Shown: positions 26,650 to 35,239, counted from the first letter of the stretch. The stretch: 64,000 bases of DNA from Rhodococcus sp. SGAir0479 (GCF_005484805.1 NZ_CP039432.1:930001-994000), one strand, 5' to 3'. Program-made: numbers and translations. The notes: a model not told the origin generated them from the sequence alone.

Positions 26650-27213
26650 TCATACCGGACTGAGGTTCTGGGTGAGTGTGATCAGGACGTTGTTCAGCGT
26701 GACGCTGGTGCCCTGCGCGATCGTGCCCGACGTCGCCGGGTCGAAGGTCAGCCGGGCTGCGATCGTGATCGTCTCCCCGTCGTTCTCGTCGGTCACCCGG
26801 GCGTTCGGCAGCGTCTCGCCGCTACTGGTCTTGGCGGTCAGCGACGTGTCCACCAGTTGGGCCCGCAGCGCCGGATCACTGACCCCGGAGAACATCTCGG
26901 AGGTGTCGGCAGCCAGTGTCGCCGACAGGTTCGTGCCGCTGGCCGTGACCGTGCTAGTGCACGAGTACTCCAGCGTGTCGCCGGGCACGATCCGGAAGTC
27001 CGGCAGATCGATGGCGACGGACTGACCGCCGGTCACATCGCGCCAGCCCGACCCCGACGTCGGCGTGCACTCGCTGAGCGCGAGCGTGCCGGAGGTGATG
27101 GTGCCCCCGCCCGACTCCGTCTGGTCCTGCCAGAACGCGAACGTTCCGGCCCCGCCCAACAGCAGTACTGCTGCGGCACCGGCGGCCAACGCGGCCTTTG
27201 CTTTCCGATTCAT
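26650..27213 (-). CDS. Alternative-type signal exported protein, first in operon (RER_14450-like)
   Basis: A 187-residue protein with a Lys-rich start (MNRKAKAALAAG), a helix (about 8-25) and GTFAFWQDQTESGGGTITSGTLALS. This is the motif used to define the SipW-cognate, alternate-type signal families, one of which was named from a Rhodococcus erythropolis locus. Two cysteines (SECTPTS, EYSCTST) may pair. The ATG at 27213 is preferred over the in-frame GTG at 27222 because AAGGGG lies 8 nt upstream of it. It heads the five-gene export operon. Confidence 0.8.
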   Translation of the reverse strand: MNRKAKAALAAGAAAVLLLGGAGTFAFWQDQTESGGGTITSGTLALSECTPTSGSGWRDVTGGQSVAIDLPDFRIVPGDTLEYSCTSTVTASGTNLSATLAADTSEMFSGVSDPALRAQLVDTSLTAKTSSGETLPNARVTDENDGETITIAARLTFDPATSGTIAQGTSVTLNNVLITLTQNLSPV

Positions 27214-27366
27214 CGTATCCACCCCTTGCGATCCGCCCCCGACTGGGCGATGGCTCCTTATCGGACTTATCCCTCATACCCAAACCAAGCGTTCGGTACG
27301 CGCGGCGTTACCGAATCGTGAAGTTCGGGTCCTTTCGGAGTGAGCCCCGTCGGCGATGGAGGCCGC

Positions 27367-27903
27367 TCAGTGCCACCGGCCGGGCTGGTCCCCGGTGTCG
27401 AAATCGCCCGCCTGGTGGCGCAGTTCGGTGAGCAGCCGGATGAGGGCGTCCAGCTTGTCCGGTGCCAGCCCCGGTGCGGCGAACACCTTGTCGTTGAGCG
27501 CCTCGGTCGCCCGGCGCGAGATGTCCCGGCCGTCGTCGGTGATCTCGATGAGTGTGGCGCGACGGTCGGTGGGATGGGGGACGCGGCGTACCAGCCCGGC
27601 ACGCTCGAGGCGGTCGACGGCGTTGGTGACGCTGGTGGGATGGACCTGGAGTCGGGCACTGGCCTTCGCCATCGGTAGGGCGCCGGTGCGGGTGAACGTC
27701 AGCAGCGTGAGAAGTTCGTAGCGCGAGAACGTGAGCCCGAAGGGCTTGAGCGCCTCGTCGACCCGCGCCATCATGATCTGCTGCGCGCGCACCACCGACG
27801 TCACCGCGGCCATCCCGTCCGCCACCGCGCCCCAGCCGTGCTCGGTCCACTGGCGGTGCGCTTCCTCGATCGGATCCAACGGCAGCGGTGACGGCGACGG
27901 CAT
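27367..27903 (-). CDS. MarR-family transcriptional regulator
   Basis: A 178-residue MarR-type winged-helix protein. The DNA-binding part spans about 60-125, with MAKASARLQVHPTSVTNAVD as recognition region and the wing RVPHPTDRRATLIEITDDGR. Dimerisation helices flank it. It is divergent from an MFS transporter gene at 28014 and probably represses it, in the classic MarR/efflux arrangement. The ligand is unknown. Confidence 0.87.
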   Translation of the reverse strand: MPSPSPLPLDPIEEAHRQWTEHGWGAVADGMAAVTSVVRAQQIMMARVDEALKPFGLTFSRYELLTLLTFTRTGALPMAKASARLQVHPTSVTNAVDRLERAGLVRRVPHPTDRRATLIEITDDGRDISRRATEALNDKVFAAPGLAPDKLDALIRLLTELRHQAGDFDTGDQPGRWH

Positions 27904-28013
27904 GCCCCGATCATCCCATGAGGCCCGGATCGGTCCGCACTACCGGCGCGGTTCTTCCGGTGATCGGGTTCCGGGTTCCCGGGCGACCCTGACCGGGGCT
28001 AACGTTCGGTGTC

Positions 28014-29231
28014 ATGGCGCACACGACGGAACTCGAGACTGCTCGCTCCCAGTCGGTGCCCACCCGCACGCCGTGGGGCCAGCACGCGCTGCTGCACGCC
28101 GTGTTCTTCCTCATGGGCGGCGAACTGTTCCTCATCTCGCCACTCCTGCCGACCATCGCGGACGACTTCGGCACGAGTATTCCGGCGACGGCTCTGGTCG
28201 TCACCGCGTACGGCCTGACCTACGCCGCCGCGAGCCCGATACTCGGGGCACTCGCCGAGCACGTGGCGCGACGCCGCGTGATCCTGCTCGGCGTCGCGGT
28301 CATGGTCGTCGGCGAGATTTTGTGCGCGCTGGCACCCAACCTGCCGTTGATGGTGGTGGCGCGCATGGTCGGCGGGATGGGCGGCGCGTTGATGGGCCCG
28401 GCCATCTGGGCGTTCCTGGCCGAGACTGCCGTGCCTCACGAGCGCGGCCGGGCGATCTCCCGCGGCGCCGCGGCCTACGCGGGCGGGCAGATAGTCGGTG
28501 TGCCGCTGGGCACGCTCGTCGCGGCGAGCTTCGACTGGCGGTGGGCGTTCGCCGGGGTCGCGCTCGTGCTGGCCGCGGTCGGCGCGTCGATTGCGATCCG
28601 GCTCCGCGAACCCGACCGGGTTGTCGTGCGACCGGCGCGGGCCGCCACCGCTCTCGCCTCGTCGTTCCGGCTGTGGACGCTTCGCACCTTCCGTCTGATC
28701 ATGCTGGGAAACCTGTGCGCACAGGCGGCGCGCCTGGGGACCTACGCCTTCGCGGGCGCGCTTTTCTCGACGCGGTTCGGGTTGAGTACCGAAACCCTCG
28801 GCCTCGTCGGCGCGCTCGTGGGCATCGGGTCGTTCACCGGCTCCCTGCTCGCCGGGCCGGTGATCGACCGGTGGCGTGCCGCGGGACGACGCGAACCGGT
28901 GCTGTGTATCGGCTGGGGCGGATTGCTCGCGGCGGCACTGGCGCTCGCGGTGCTGGCGCCCACGAGTTGGGTGAGCATCGTCGGCTTCATGCTCGCATTC
29001 GCGGCCGGCTCGGCGTTCTTCAGTACCGGACAGGTCTTCCTGACGACGGAACTGGCCGAGCGCCGGTCCGCCGCGGTCTCGTGGAACAACTCGGCGATGT
29101 ACATCGGAACCGCCGTCGGCACGGCGGTTCTCGGCGCCCTCGGATACGGCAGCACGGGATTCGCAATCGGGGCCGTCGTGTTCGCCGTTGCTGCCACCAC
29201 GTGCAGCGCGCTGCTGGCGACACGGCGCTGA
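28014..29231 (+). CDS. MFS transporter (drug or metabolite efflux type)
   Basis: This 405-residue protein has 12 predicted hydrophobic helices in two groups of six. The loop 2-3 motif appears as GALAEHVARRRVILLG and motif C-like glycines occur in the fifth helix (GGQIVGVPLGTLVA). Length and topology fit DHA1-type proton-coupled exporters such as the Ara/Cml group. The MarR neighbour suggests inducible efflux; no substrate is deducible. The downstream hairpin at 29255-29296 is its terminator. Confidence 0.87.
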   Translation: MAHTTELETARSQSVPTRTPWGQHALLHAVFFLMGGELFLISPLLPTIADDFGTSIPATALVVTAYGLTYAAASPILGALAEHVARRRVILLGVAVMVVGEILCALAPNLPLMVVARMVGGMGGALMGPAIWAFLAETAVPHERGRAISRGAAAYAGGQIVGVPLGTLVAASFDWRWAFAGVALVLAAVGASIAIRLREPDRVVVRPARAATALASSFRLWTLRTFRLIMLGNLCAQAARLGTYAFAGALFSTRFGLSTETLGLVGALVGIGSFTGSLLAGPVIDRWRAAGRREPVLCIGWGGLLAAALALAVLAPTSWVSIVGFMLAFAAGSAFFSTGQVFLTTELAERRSAAVSWNNSAMYIGTAVGTAVLGALGYGSTGFAIGAVVFAVAATTCSALLATRR

Positions 29232-29254
29232 CGGGTACGCAGCGTGGACCCGGA

Positions 29255-29296
29255 CGACGTCGGGCCGGGCTCCTCGTGGAGTCCGGCCCGACGTCG
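29255..29296. terminator. Strong bidirectional terminator
   Basis: A 14-bp perfect stem CGACGTCGGGCCGG / CCGGCCCGACGTCG extends inwards by five more pairs, one a G-T wobble, to a TCGT tetraloop, giving 19 pairs in all. It lies between the convergent MFS gene (stop 29231) and the small peptide gene (stop 29307). Confidence 0.85.
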
Positions 29297-29306
29297 AGTA
29301 GGGGAA

Positions 29307-29393
29307 TCAGCTCATGGAGCTGAGCTGCTGAATGAGCGGCATGACGGTCTTGACGATGTCGATGACGGCGCTGATGGTGCTGAAGGAACCCAT
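29307..29393 (-). CDS. 28-residue hydrophobic peptide, unannotated small gene
   Basis: The ATG at 29393 opens a 28-codon frame: MGSFSTISAVIDIVKTVMP followed by LIQQLSSMS. AAAGGA lies 7 nt upstream of the ATG. A plausible sigma-A promoter sits about 55-85 bp upstream and the strong hairpin at 29255-29296 follows the stop by 10 bp, so the unit is complete. The peptide has one Asp and one Lys, no cleavable signal, and a predicted amphipathic helix over residues 5-25. In size and character it recalls leaderless membrane-active peptides (phenol-soluble modulins) and the small porins of Corynebacteriales (PorA/PorH), but I cannot assign it to either. Confidence 0.65.
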   Translation of the reverse strand: MGSFSTISAVIDIVKTVMPLIQQLSSMS

Positions 29394-29446
29394 ATTTCAG
29401 TCCTTTGACGTGATCCGGTGAATGTGGCCCGTCGCCACTGGCGGTA

Positions 29447-29477
29447 AAGCTAGCAGTCACGCGGGAGAATTGCGCAA
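29447..29477 (-). promoter_or_regulatory. Predicted promoter of the small peptide gene
   Basis: On the minus strand, TTGCGC (29477-29472) is followed after 19 bp by TAGCTT (29452-29447). Transcription would start about 45 nt upstream of the ATG at 29393. The spacer is slightly long, so this is a moderate prediction. Confidence 0.45.
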
Positions 29478-29545
29478 GTTACACCAAACGGTCGAACGAT
29501 TGTTCCGACGGTGCCGGGCGGGCCGGCCGAACCTGCCGAAGGCGG

Positions 29546-30939
29546 TCACCGCCTCGCGCGTGCCGCGGTGACCAGCGCGCGAGCGTCCTCGAATCGAACG
29601 AAGCCCGCGGCCACGGCGCGGTCGGTGGCTTCGGTGAACCGTGCGACGTAGGCGTCGTGGTCGGGATACAGGGCGGCGATCGTCTCGGGCGGCAACGCCA
29701 CCGTCGCACCGTTGTTGGGGACGTGCACGGTCTCGCCGGTCAACGTGGCGACCGGGACGTCCACGTGCGGGGTGCGGACGCCGCCGCGCGCGTTCCCGAA
29801 CTCGTCGCGGACGATGCCGGTGTCGGTGGTCTCGATGGGCGCCGCGGACGGGGGAGGGGTGCCGCCGGCCACCCACGTGTCGAGCCGGCGCAGCGCCGCG
29901 GACACCACCGCCGCCTGCGGACCGTCGTTGACGACCGGGATCGCGGCACGCAGATCCTTGACGGTGCCGAACTGGGCGGTGTACTGCGGATACAGGATCC
30001 GCAGAGCGTGGGCGTCGGAATGCGCCGTGCCCGCGATCTCCCAGGTGCAGATCCGCGCGGTGTCCGGCTGGCGCGCCGCGACGAACGCCCGGGGCCGGGA
30101 CCGCCGCCGAGTTCGAACAGTTCCGTCTCGGTGACCACCTGGAACACCGGGGTGTCGAGGTCCGTCCGGACCCGCGCCGGCGCGACCACGTCCGGTCCGT
30201 CCGGCCCGTCGAGTTGCGGTAGCCCGGTGCCGGCCCCGAGCGGCGCCCCGAAGCCCGCACGGCTGTGGACGAAGAAGCCGTCGAAGACCCGGGCCTCGGA
30301 GTGGATCGCGTTGACATACGTGAGCAAGCGCATCGCGGACTGGGACTGACCGACCGCGAGCAGCCGCTCGACGGTCAGGCCGGCGAGCGGGTTCGATCCC
30401 CGCGGCGCGCGGAGCGCGGCGCCCGCCTGCGTGAAGATGTCGTATGCGTAGGCGTCGCCCGGGTGGTGCAGCGGACCGTACCGCTGCGGGTCCCACGCCT
30501 TGAGCCCCACCACTTTCGGGCCCATTGGGCTGCCCCCGGTGCTGTTGACACCGGCCGCCTGTGCGGAGACACCCACCCAGACGTACCCCTGCAGCAGCTC
30601 GGCGTGCATGTAGCCGAAGTCGACGTCCACGTCGACGTTCCCGCTCACGTTGAGCCACTCGACCACGACCGTGCCGTTGCACCGGCTGCGGTCCGCCGGC
30701 GCCCGCACCAGTAGCCGCGTCCGGTACGGGGCCTGCCCCGCCTGCGCGACCGGCCAGTGGCCGTCCGAATCCCACGGACCGTCCTCGCGGAACGCCGTCG
30801 CGGTGCCGCTCAGGAAGTACTCCTGCTCGGTGTATCCCGCGGCGGCGAGGTCGAGGGCGGTCGCTGTTCCGGGCGAGCTGCGCATGCCCTCCGGAAGCCG
30901 GTCCTGATCGGTGTCGAATCGTCTTGCGTGCAGGAACAT
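29546..30939 (-). pseudogene. Alpha/beta hydrolase-domain protein (Abhydrolase_10 type), frameshifted
   Basis: Two overlapping frames encode one 464-residue protein. The first (from ATG 30939) runs from MFLHARRFDTDQDRLPEG through the nucleophile region LLAVGQSQSAMRLLTYVNAI to VVTETELFELGGG. The second resumes with RAFVAARQPDTARICTWEIAGTAHSD and continues to the stop at 29546. The switch lies in a C/G run at about 30088-30099, and one extra base would restore the frame. This is either a real inactivating deletion or a sequencing error in a GC homopolymer. The family is a secreted or cytosolic alpha/beta hydrolase of unknown substrate found widely in mycolata. It lies next to the sulfotransferase operon on the same strand. 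Confidence 0.75.
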
Positions 30940-30960
30940 TCGGATCGAGCCTCTCTGACA

Positions 30961-30984
30961 GGGGACTGCGCCGTTGCAGTCCCC
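30961..30984. promoter_or_regulatory. Inverted repeat upstream of the hydrolase gene
   Basis: A perfect inverted repeat GGGGACTGC-GCCGTT-GCAGTCCCC lies 21 bp upstream of the hydrolase ATG (30939). It could be an operator or the terminator hairpin of the sulfotransferase operon (stop 31057). Confidence 0.45.
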
Positions 30985-31056
30985 ATGGAAAGAAACCTAG
31001 CCCGGAATGTGGCGACAATCACACAAAGGTCTCGTTGGGTGAGACTCTTTCTCGGT

Positions 31057-32217
31057 TCAGCCGCCCGCGTAGTCGCCGAACCGCTCGTCGACCTCCTCCG
31101 CGGTCAACCCGTACTCCTCGAGGGTGTACTTGTGCGCCGGCTTGCGGCTGCCCGAGCGGCTCTCGGCGTGCATGTCCTCCATCGCCCGGTGTGCCTCCGG
31201 GGTCAGCGGAATCGAGAAGTGCGAGTAGATCTTCTCCACCGTGCCGAGGGGGTCGCCGACGAAGTCGGTGTAGTCGACGTCGATGAACTGCGCCGGGTCG
31301 TACTTCGCGCGGGCGGCGGTGAAGTCCTCGAGGCCACGCGCCCACAGGTCCAGTTGGCTGCGGCCGATCACCTGACCACGGAACTTTTCGGACCAGCCTT
31401 CGGTGGCCTGCTCGGCGAGGCTGCACACCGACGGCACGATGGTGCGCGGCGGGCGGTGAGTCTGGATGACCAGGGCGTCCGGGTACACCGCCATCAGTTC
31501 GTCGAGTGCGAACAGGTGGCTGGGGTTCTTGAGCACCCACCGCCGATCCCGATCCGGCAGGCCGATGAGCTGCAGGTTCTTCTTGTGCCGCGCGTAGGCG
31601 TTGGTCCAGTCCTGCTTCTCGAGCCACGCCGAGTAGGTCGGCAGGTGGGCCAGGCACTCGTACGACACGGACTTGAACGTCTGCCGCAGCAGCTGCCAAC
31701 ACTCCTCGACCTCGCCGGCCGACATGTAGTGCACGCCCATGAACTCGGGATGCTCGATGTGGTGCTTGCTGAACTGCTGTTCGATGGCCTGGAACACCGG
31801 GTCGGACTCCCAGGTGTCGCGGGGCGGGCGCGGTTGCGGCATCTCGGTCAGCCACATCTCGAGGCCCTGGTGGCCGGGGTCCACGGTGAGCAGCCGGTGC
31901 AGTGCGGTGGTGCCGGTCCGTGGCAGGCCGGTCACGAAGACGGGCCGCTCGATCGGGACGTCCGCGTGTTCGGGGTGCTGCTTCCACGCGGCCTCGCTCA
32001 GCAGGCGCGCGACCAGCGCGCCGCGCAAAAACACTCGGGAGATCTTGCTGCCGAACGGCGTCAGCTGCTCGTCCCTCGCGTACGAGTCGAGGAGAACCCC
32101 GAGAGCCTCGGTGTAGTCGTCGGTACCGAAGTCGTCGAGTCCGGTCATCCGGGTCGCGGACGCGTGCAGGTCCTCGACAGTGCCGACCGACGTGCGGTCG
32201 GAGCTGCGGTCAGTCAT
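31057..32217 (-). CDS. PAPS-dependent sulfotransferase family protein
   Basis: This 386-residue soluble protein matches the bacterial sulfotransferase family (Sulfotransfer_3 type) common in mycobacteria and rhodococci. The 5'-phosphosulfate loop is FVTGLPRTGTTALHRLL (about residues 94-110). A probable 3'-phosphate-binding region is LVIQTHRPPRTIVPSVCSLA (about 248-267), and RWVLKNPSHLFALDEL precedes it. It would transfer sulfate from PAPS to an unknown acceptor. It lies downstream of the SDR and DUF1214 genes, divergent from cysD-cysNC-cysQ, which make PAPS and degrade PAP. That context strengthens the call. Confidence 0.83.
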   Translation of the reverse strand: MTDRSSDRTSVGTVEDLHASATRMTGLDDFGTDDYTEALGVLLDSYARDEQLTPFGSKISRVFLRGALVARLLSEAAWKQHPEHADVPIERPVFVTGLPRTGTTALHRLLTVDPGHQGLEMWLTEMPQPRPPRDTWESDPVFQAIEQQFSKHHIEHPEFMGVHYMSAGEVEECWQLLRQTFKSVSYECLAHLPTYSAWLEKQDWTNAYARHKKNLQLIGLPDRDRRWVLKNPSHLFALDELMAVYPDALVIQTHRPPRTIVPSVCSLAEQATEGWSEKFRGQVIGRSQLDLWARGLEDFTAARAKYDPAQFIDVDYTDFVGDPLGTVEKIYSHFSIPLTPEAHRAMEDMHAESRSGSRKPAHKYTLEEYGLTAEEVDERFGDYAGG

Positions 32218-32239
32218 CGTGCTCCTTACGATTCGTGCG

Positions 32240-33037
32240 CTAGTGGTGGAACTCGCCGCAGTTGACGTCGATGCACTGTCCGGTGATCGCGCTCGCCATG
32301 GGGGAGGCCAGGAAGATCACGGCGTCGGCGATCTCCTCGGTGGTCGGCAACCGTTTGAGGTCGCTGTTGGCGGCCGTGTGCTCGTAGATCTGCTCCACGG
32401 TGATACCGAATTTCTCGGCCTGGTGCTCGAAGTACTTCTTCAGGGTGTCGCCCCAGATGTAGCCGGGGGCAACGGAGTTGACACGAATACCCTGCGGGCC
32501 CAGCTCGGTCGCGAGCGACTGCGACATCGCGAGCAGGGCCGACTTGGCCAGCTTGTAGCTGCCGTAGCGCTCCTGCGAGTGCCGCAGCACCATCGAGTTC
32601 ACGTTCACGACGGCGCCCTTCGACTCCGCCAGCGCCGGCGTGAACAACTGGGTCAGACGCAGCGCGCCCAGCACGGTCAGTTCGATCGCGTCCCGGATGT
32701 GCTGGAAGTCGGTGCGGGCGAACGGCTTCATCGACGGCACGGTGAACGCGTTGTTGATCAGACCGTCCACCCGGCCGTACGCGTCGGTGGTGGCGGCCAG
32801 CAGGTGCGCGGCCGACGCGTCGTCGGTGATGTCGGTCGACACGGTCACCGCGCGCCGGCCCAGGTCGGTCACCTCTTTGGCGACCTCGTCCAGCCGGGAC
32901 TGGGTGCGGGCGGCGAGCACCAGGTCGGCACCGGCCTCGGCGCAGCGCAGCGCGAGTGTGCGGCCGAGTGCGGGGCCCACACCCGAAATGACGATCACCT
33001 TGTTCTCGAGAAGTGCGGACTGCAGCGTCTTCGTCAT
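32240..33037 (-). CDS. Short-chain dehydrogenase/reductase (SDR)
   Basis: This 265-residue classical SDR has a nucleotide-binding N-terminus ISGVGPALGRTLALRCAEAG, with GVGPALG in place of the usual TGxxxGIG. It also has LINNAF (NNAG region), the catalytic Ser in NVNSMVLRHS and YGSYKLAK (Tyr and Lys), and RVNSVAPGYIWGDTL. SDRs of this type often act on steroid or other alicyclic hydroxyl or keto groups, which would suit an upstream sulfation substrate. It starts 2 bp after the DUF1214 stop codon at 33040. Confidence 0.87.
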   Translation of the reverse strand: MTKTLQSALLENKVIVISGVGPALGRTLALRCAEAGADLVLAARTQSRLDEVAKEVTDLGRRAVTVSTDITDDASAAHLLAATTDAYGRVDGLINNAFTVPSMKPFARTDFQHIRDAIELTVLGALRLTQLFTPALAESKGAVVNVNSMVLRHSQERYGSYKLAKSALLAMSQSLATELGPQGIRVNSVAPGYIWGDTLKKYFEHQAEKFGITVEQIYEHTAANSDLKRLPTTEEIADAVIFLASPMASAITGQCIDVNCGEFHH

Positions 33038-33039
33038 CG

Positions 33040-34206
33040 TTACCCCAGCATCCGGTCGGCGACGGCGGCCTGGCGCTCCCCGATGCGGGCGGCGAAGTCC
33101 TCCGGCGTGATCTTGTTGTGTTCGTGGAACGGCAGTTTCGCGGGGATCTCGTCGAACTTGACCACCTCCACGGTGGGACCGTCCGCGGGGGTGAACTCCC
33201 GCGACGTGCGCTGCCACCGGAACTGCAGGTAGCCGCGTGGGTGGCCGAGGGCCTCGAGCCAGTTGGTGACGCCCGGGTTCCGTTCGCTGAGCACCATCCG
33301 GATGTTGCCGTCGGGATCGACCTGGGCCTGGGCGTTGTTGAGCGACGTCTGATGATTGATGTAGTCGAGCGAGATGTACCAGAGGCTGCCCAGCTGGAAG
33401 CCCTGGTACGGCGCGTCGGACTGGGGCACGGTGATGATCATGGCCTCGTCGTCGGCCAGCTCGTAGTGGCCCACCGACGAGTACTGCGTCGCGAGTCCGC
33501 CCGGCGTCAGCCGCGGAGCGGTCATGGTGTTGAGCGGCAGATCGTCGTAGAACCACTGCGGGAACTGCAGCCACGTCTTGACGCGGCTCACCAGTGCCCG
33601 GCCGGCGCGGGCGAACCGCTTCTCGGTCTCCTCGCGCGTCAACGCCGCCGTCGGCACTCCGCGGCGATCGGCGCGTTCGATCCGAATGGTGCCGCGCTGC
33701 TGGCTCCAGTCGCTGTAGACCTCCCGGACCACCAGCTGCGACGAGCCCGGCGCGAGCGTGTAGTGGTTGCGGCGCCCGTCCGCCGGACCGGGACCGAAAG
33801 TGACGACGAACCTGCCGTCGTCGTCGATGTCGAGTTCGCGGTCGTCGAACGCGATCTCGCTGCCGGGCACGTTCGAGTTCGTGTAGTTGCCGCTGAGAAC
33901 CTGGAAGCTGAGGTCGGCGGTGGTGCCGCGGGTGCCGGTGACGATGTACTCGGCGTCGTCGTCGATGCGCGCACCGAAGTACAGCGTGTCCGGGTTGTCG
34001 AGACCCATCTTGGTGAACGGCCCGGTGCCCTGGATGAAGTTCGGATGCGTCTTCTCGGTGGCCCAGGCCGCATGGACGGTCGCCAGGATGCCGCCGGCGA
34101 GGTACTGCATGCCCTCCAGCAGGTCCTGTTCCGTCCGGATGTGGTGGGCACTCTCGACGAGCTTCTCGGCTTCGGCGATGGCCTCGGCCAGGGGATCCGT
34201 CAGCAC
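33040..34206 (-). CDS. DUF1214-domain protein
   Basis: This 388-residue protein has a DUF1214 beta-sandwich region at about 270-380 (NAQAQVDPDGNIRMVLSERNPGVTNWLEALG, then QFRWQRTSREF). The N-terminal half is rich in DNPDTLYFGARID-type strands. The family is widespread in mycobacteria and rhodococci, often next to SDRs and sulfotransferases, but has no established biochemistry. It starts with GTG at 34206 with AAGGAG six nt upstream. It is first in the operon, so its promoter carries the control sites at 34227-34299. Confidence 0.8.
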   Translation of the reverse strand: MLTDPLAEAIAEAEKLVESAHHIRTEQDLLEGMQYLAGGILATVHAAWATEKTHPNFIQGTGPFTKMGLDNPDTLYFGARIDDDAEYIVTGTRGTTADLSFQVLSGNYTNSNVPGSEIAFDDRELDIDDDGRFVVTFGPGPADGRRNHYTLAPGSSQLVVREVYSDWSQQRGTIRIERADRRGVPTAALTREETEKRFARAGRALVSRVKTWLQFPQWFYDDLPLNTMTAPRLTPGGLATQYSSVGHYELADDEAMIITVPQSDAPYQGFQLGSLWYISLDYINHQTSLNNAQAQVDPDGNIRMVLSERNPGVTNWLEALGHPRGYLQFRWQRTSREFTPADGPTVEVVKFDEIPAKLPFHEHNKITPEDFAARIGERQAAVADRMLG

Positions 34207-34226
34207 ACCTTGCTCCTTCGGTCCAT

Positions 34227-34244
34227 GGGTACAAATATGTACCC
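34227..34244. promoter_or_regulatory. Palindromic operator, copy 1 (probable IclR-type site)
   Basis: GGGTACA-AATA-TGTACCC is an inverted repeat with 7-bp arms. The 16-bp core GGTACAAATATGTACC recurs exactly at 35366-35381 in front of cysD. It lies between the DUF1214 start (34206) and its promoter. The adjacent IclR regulator is the obvious candidate binder. Confidence 0.75.
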
Positions 34245-34269
34245 CGCTGGTAGAACATGCGTCGAGCCG

Positions 34270-34299
34270 ACGATAGAACGTGTTTCAAGGAGTGGTCAA
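34270..34299 (-). promoter_or_regulatory. Predicted promoter of the DUF1214-SDR-sulfotransferase operon
   Basis: On the minus strand, TTGACC (34299-34294) is followed after 18 bp by TATCGT (34275-34270). The start site would be at about 34262, upstream of the palindrome at 34227-34244. The spacer contains the KstR-like box. Confidence 0.55.
34274..34287. promoter_or_regulatory. KstR-like box, copy 1
   Basis: TAGAACGTGTTTCA fits the consensus TnnAACnnGTTnnA reported for KstR, the TetR repressor of sterol catabolism in mycobacteria and rhodococci. All eight fixed positions match. It sits between -35 and -10 of the operon promoter and 12 bp upstream of the IclR ATG, so it could repress both. 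A half-site TAGAACATG lies at 34251-34259. Confidence 0.6.
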
Positions 34300-35237
34300 T
34301 GACTTCAGTGGAAGCCGAGTCCGCCGAGGCCGGGGGGCGGCGCTCTCCGCCGACCGCCCGAGTCGTCCAGATCCTCGACTTTCTCGTCGCCCGCGACGAG
34401 CAGCGATTCGGGTTGTCCGAGCTGGCGCGGGCGCTGTCGATCAGCAAACCGACGTGCCTGGGGATTCTGTCCGAGCTGGTGGCCGGAGGGTATCTCACCC
34501 GGGATCCGGCGTCGAAGTCCTACGGGCTGGGCCCCGCGCTCATCGCCGCGGGCCGAGCGGCCCAGCGCGGCTTCGCGGTAGGGCCCATCGCCCGTGCCCA
34601 CCTGGACGAGATCGCTGCCGAGTTCGGTGCGGTGTGCACGGCGTCCGCCGTGGTGGGCGACCAGGTCATGATCCTCGAGACGGTCGCGCCGCCGGGAGTG
34701 ACGCTGGGGCGCACCGCCGCCCGGGTGGGACAGGCCTACCCCTTCGCGCCGCCCGTGGGCCTCATGTACGTGATCTGGGACGGGGACGAGGACCTCGAGG
34801 CGTGGCTGCGGCGCGAACCGGCGCTGCCCGTCGTGCTCGACCGCGACCTGCTGCGGCGCGTCGTCGAGGACTGCCGGGACGTCGGGTACCTCGTCGAGCG
34901 ACTCACCCCGGTGGGGCGCAAACTCTTCTCCCTCATGGCCGGGGTCGCCGGGCGCGGGCTGCCGACCGAACTGCGTGAGCTGATCGGGGAGATGGTCTCG
35001 AGTCTCGGGGAGCGCGTCTACCTGCACAGCGAGACCGAGGCCGACGCCGAGTATCCGGTCAGTCTCATCGCGGCACCGGTCTATGACGCCGACGGACACC
35101 AGTCGCTGGTGCTGACGCTGGACGTGGGCGGCTCGATCAGCGGCGCGGAGATCGCCCGCCGCGGCGCCGCCCTGGTCGCGGCCGCGGATGCGGTGACTGC
35201 GCAGGTCGGCGGGCGGGCGCCGGTTCGCCACCCCTGA
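34299..35237 (+). CDS. IclR-family transcriptional regulator
   Basis: A 312-residue IclR-type protein. The N-terminal winged helix (about residues 22-75) contains FGLSELARALSISKPTCLGI. The effector domain from about 90 includes GPIARAHLDEIAAEFG and ends with the family-typical EYPVSLIAAPVYDADGHQSLVLTL. The ATG at 34299 has AAGGAG six nt upstream, and an in-frame ATG at 34257 lies within the control region and is rejected. It is divergent from the sulfotransferase operon and upstream of cysD. The shared palindrome suggests it controls both sides and itself. Ligand unknown. Confidence 0.88.
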   Translation: MTSVEAESAEAGGRRSPPTARVVQILDFLVARDEQRFGLSELARALSISKPTCLGILSELVAGGYLTRDPASKSYGLGPALIAAGRAAQRGFAVGPIARAHLDEIAAEFGAVCTASAVVGDQVMILETVAPPGVTLGRTAARVGQAYPFAPPVGLMYVIWDGDEDLEAWLRREPALPVVLDRDLLRRVVEDCRDVGYLVERLTPVGRKLFSLMAGVAGRGLPTELRELIGEMVSSLGERVYLHSETEADAEYPVSLIAAPVYDADGHQSLVLTLDVGGSISGAEIARRGAALVAAADAVTAQVGGRAPVRHP

Positions 35238-35239
35238 CC

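Noticed and set aside
27260-27290. GGGTAT on the minus strand as a SigB/SigF-type -10 for the export operon
   Set aside because: No GTTT-like -35 lies 15-17 bp upstream of it, so the stress-sigma assignment is not supported.
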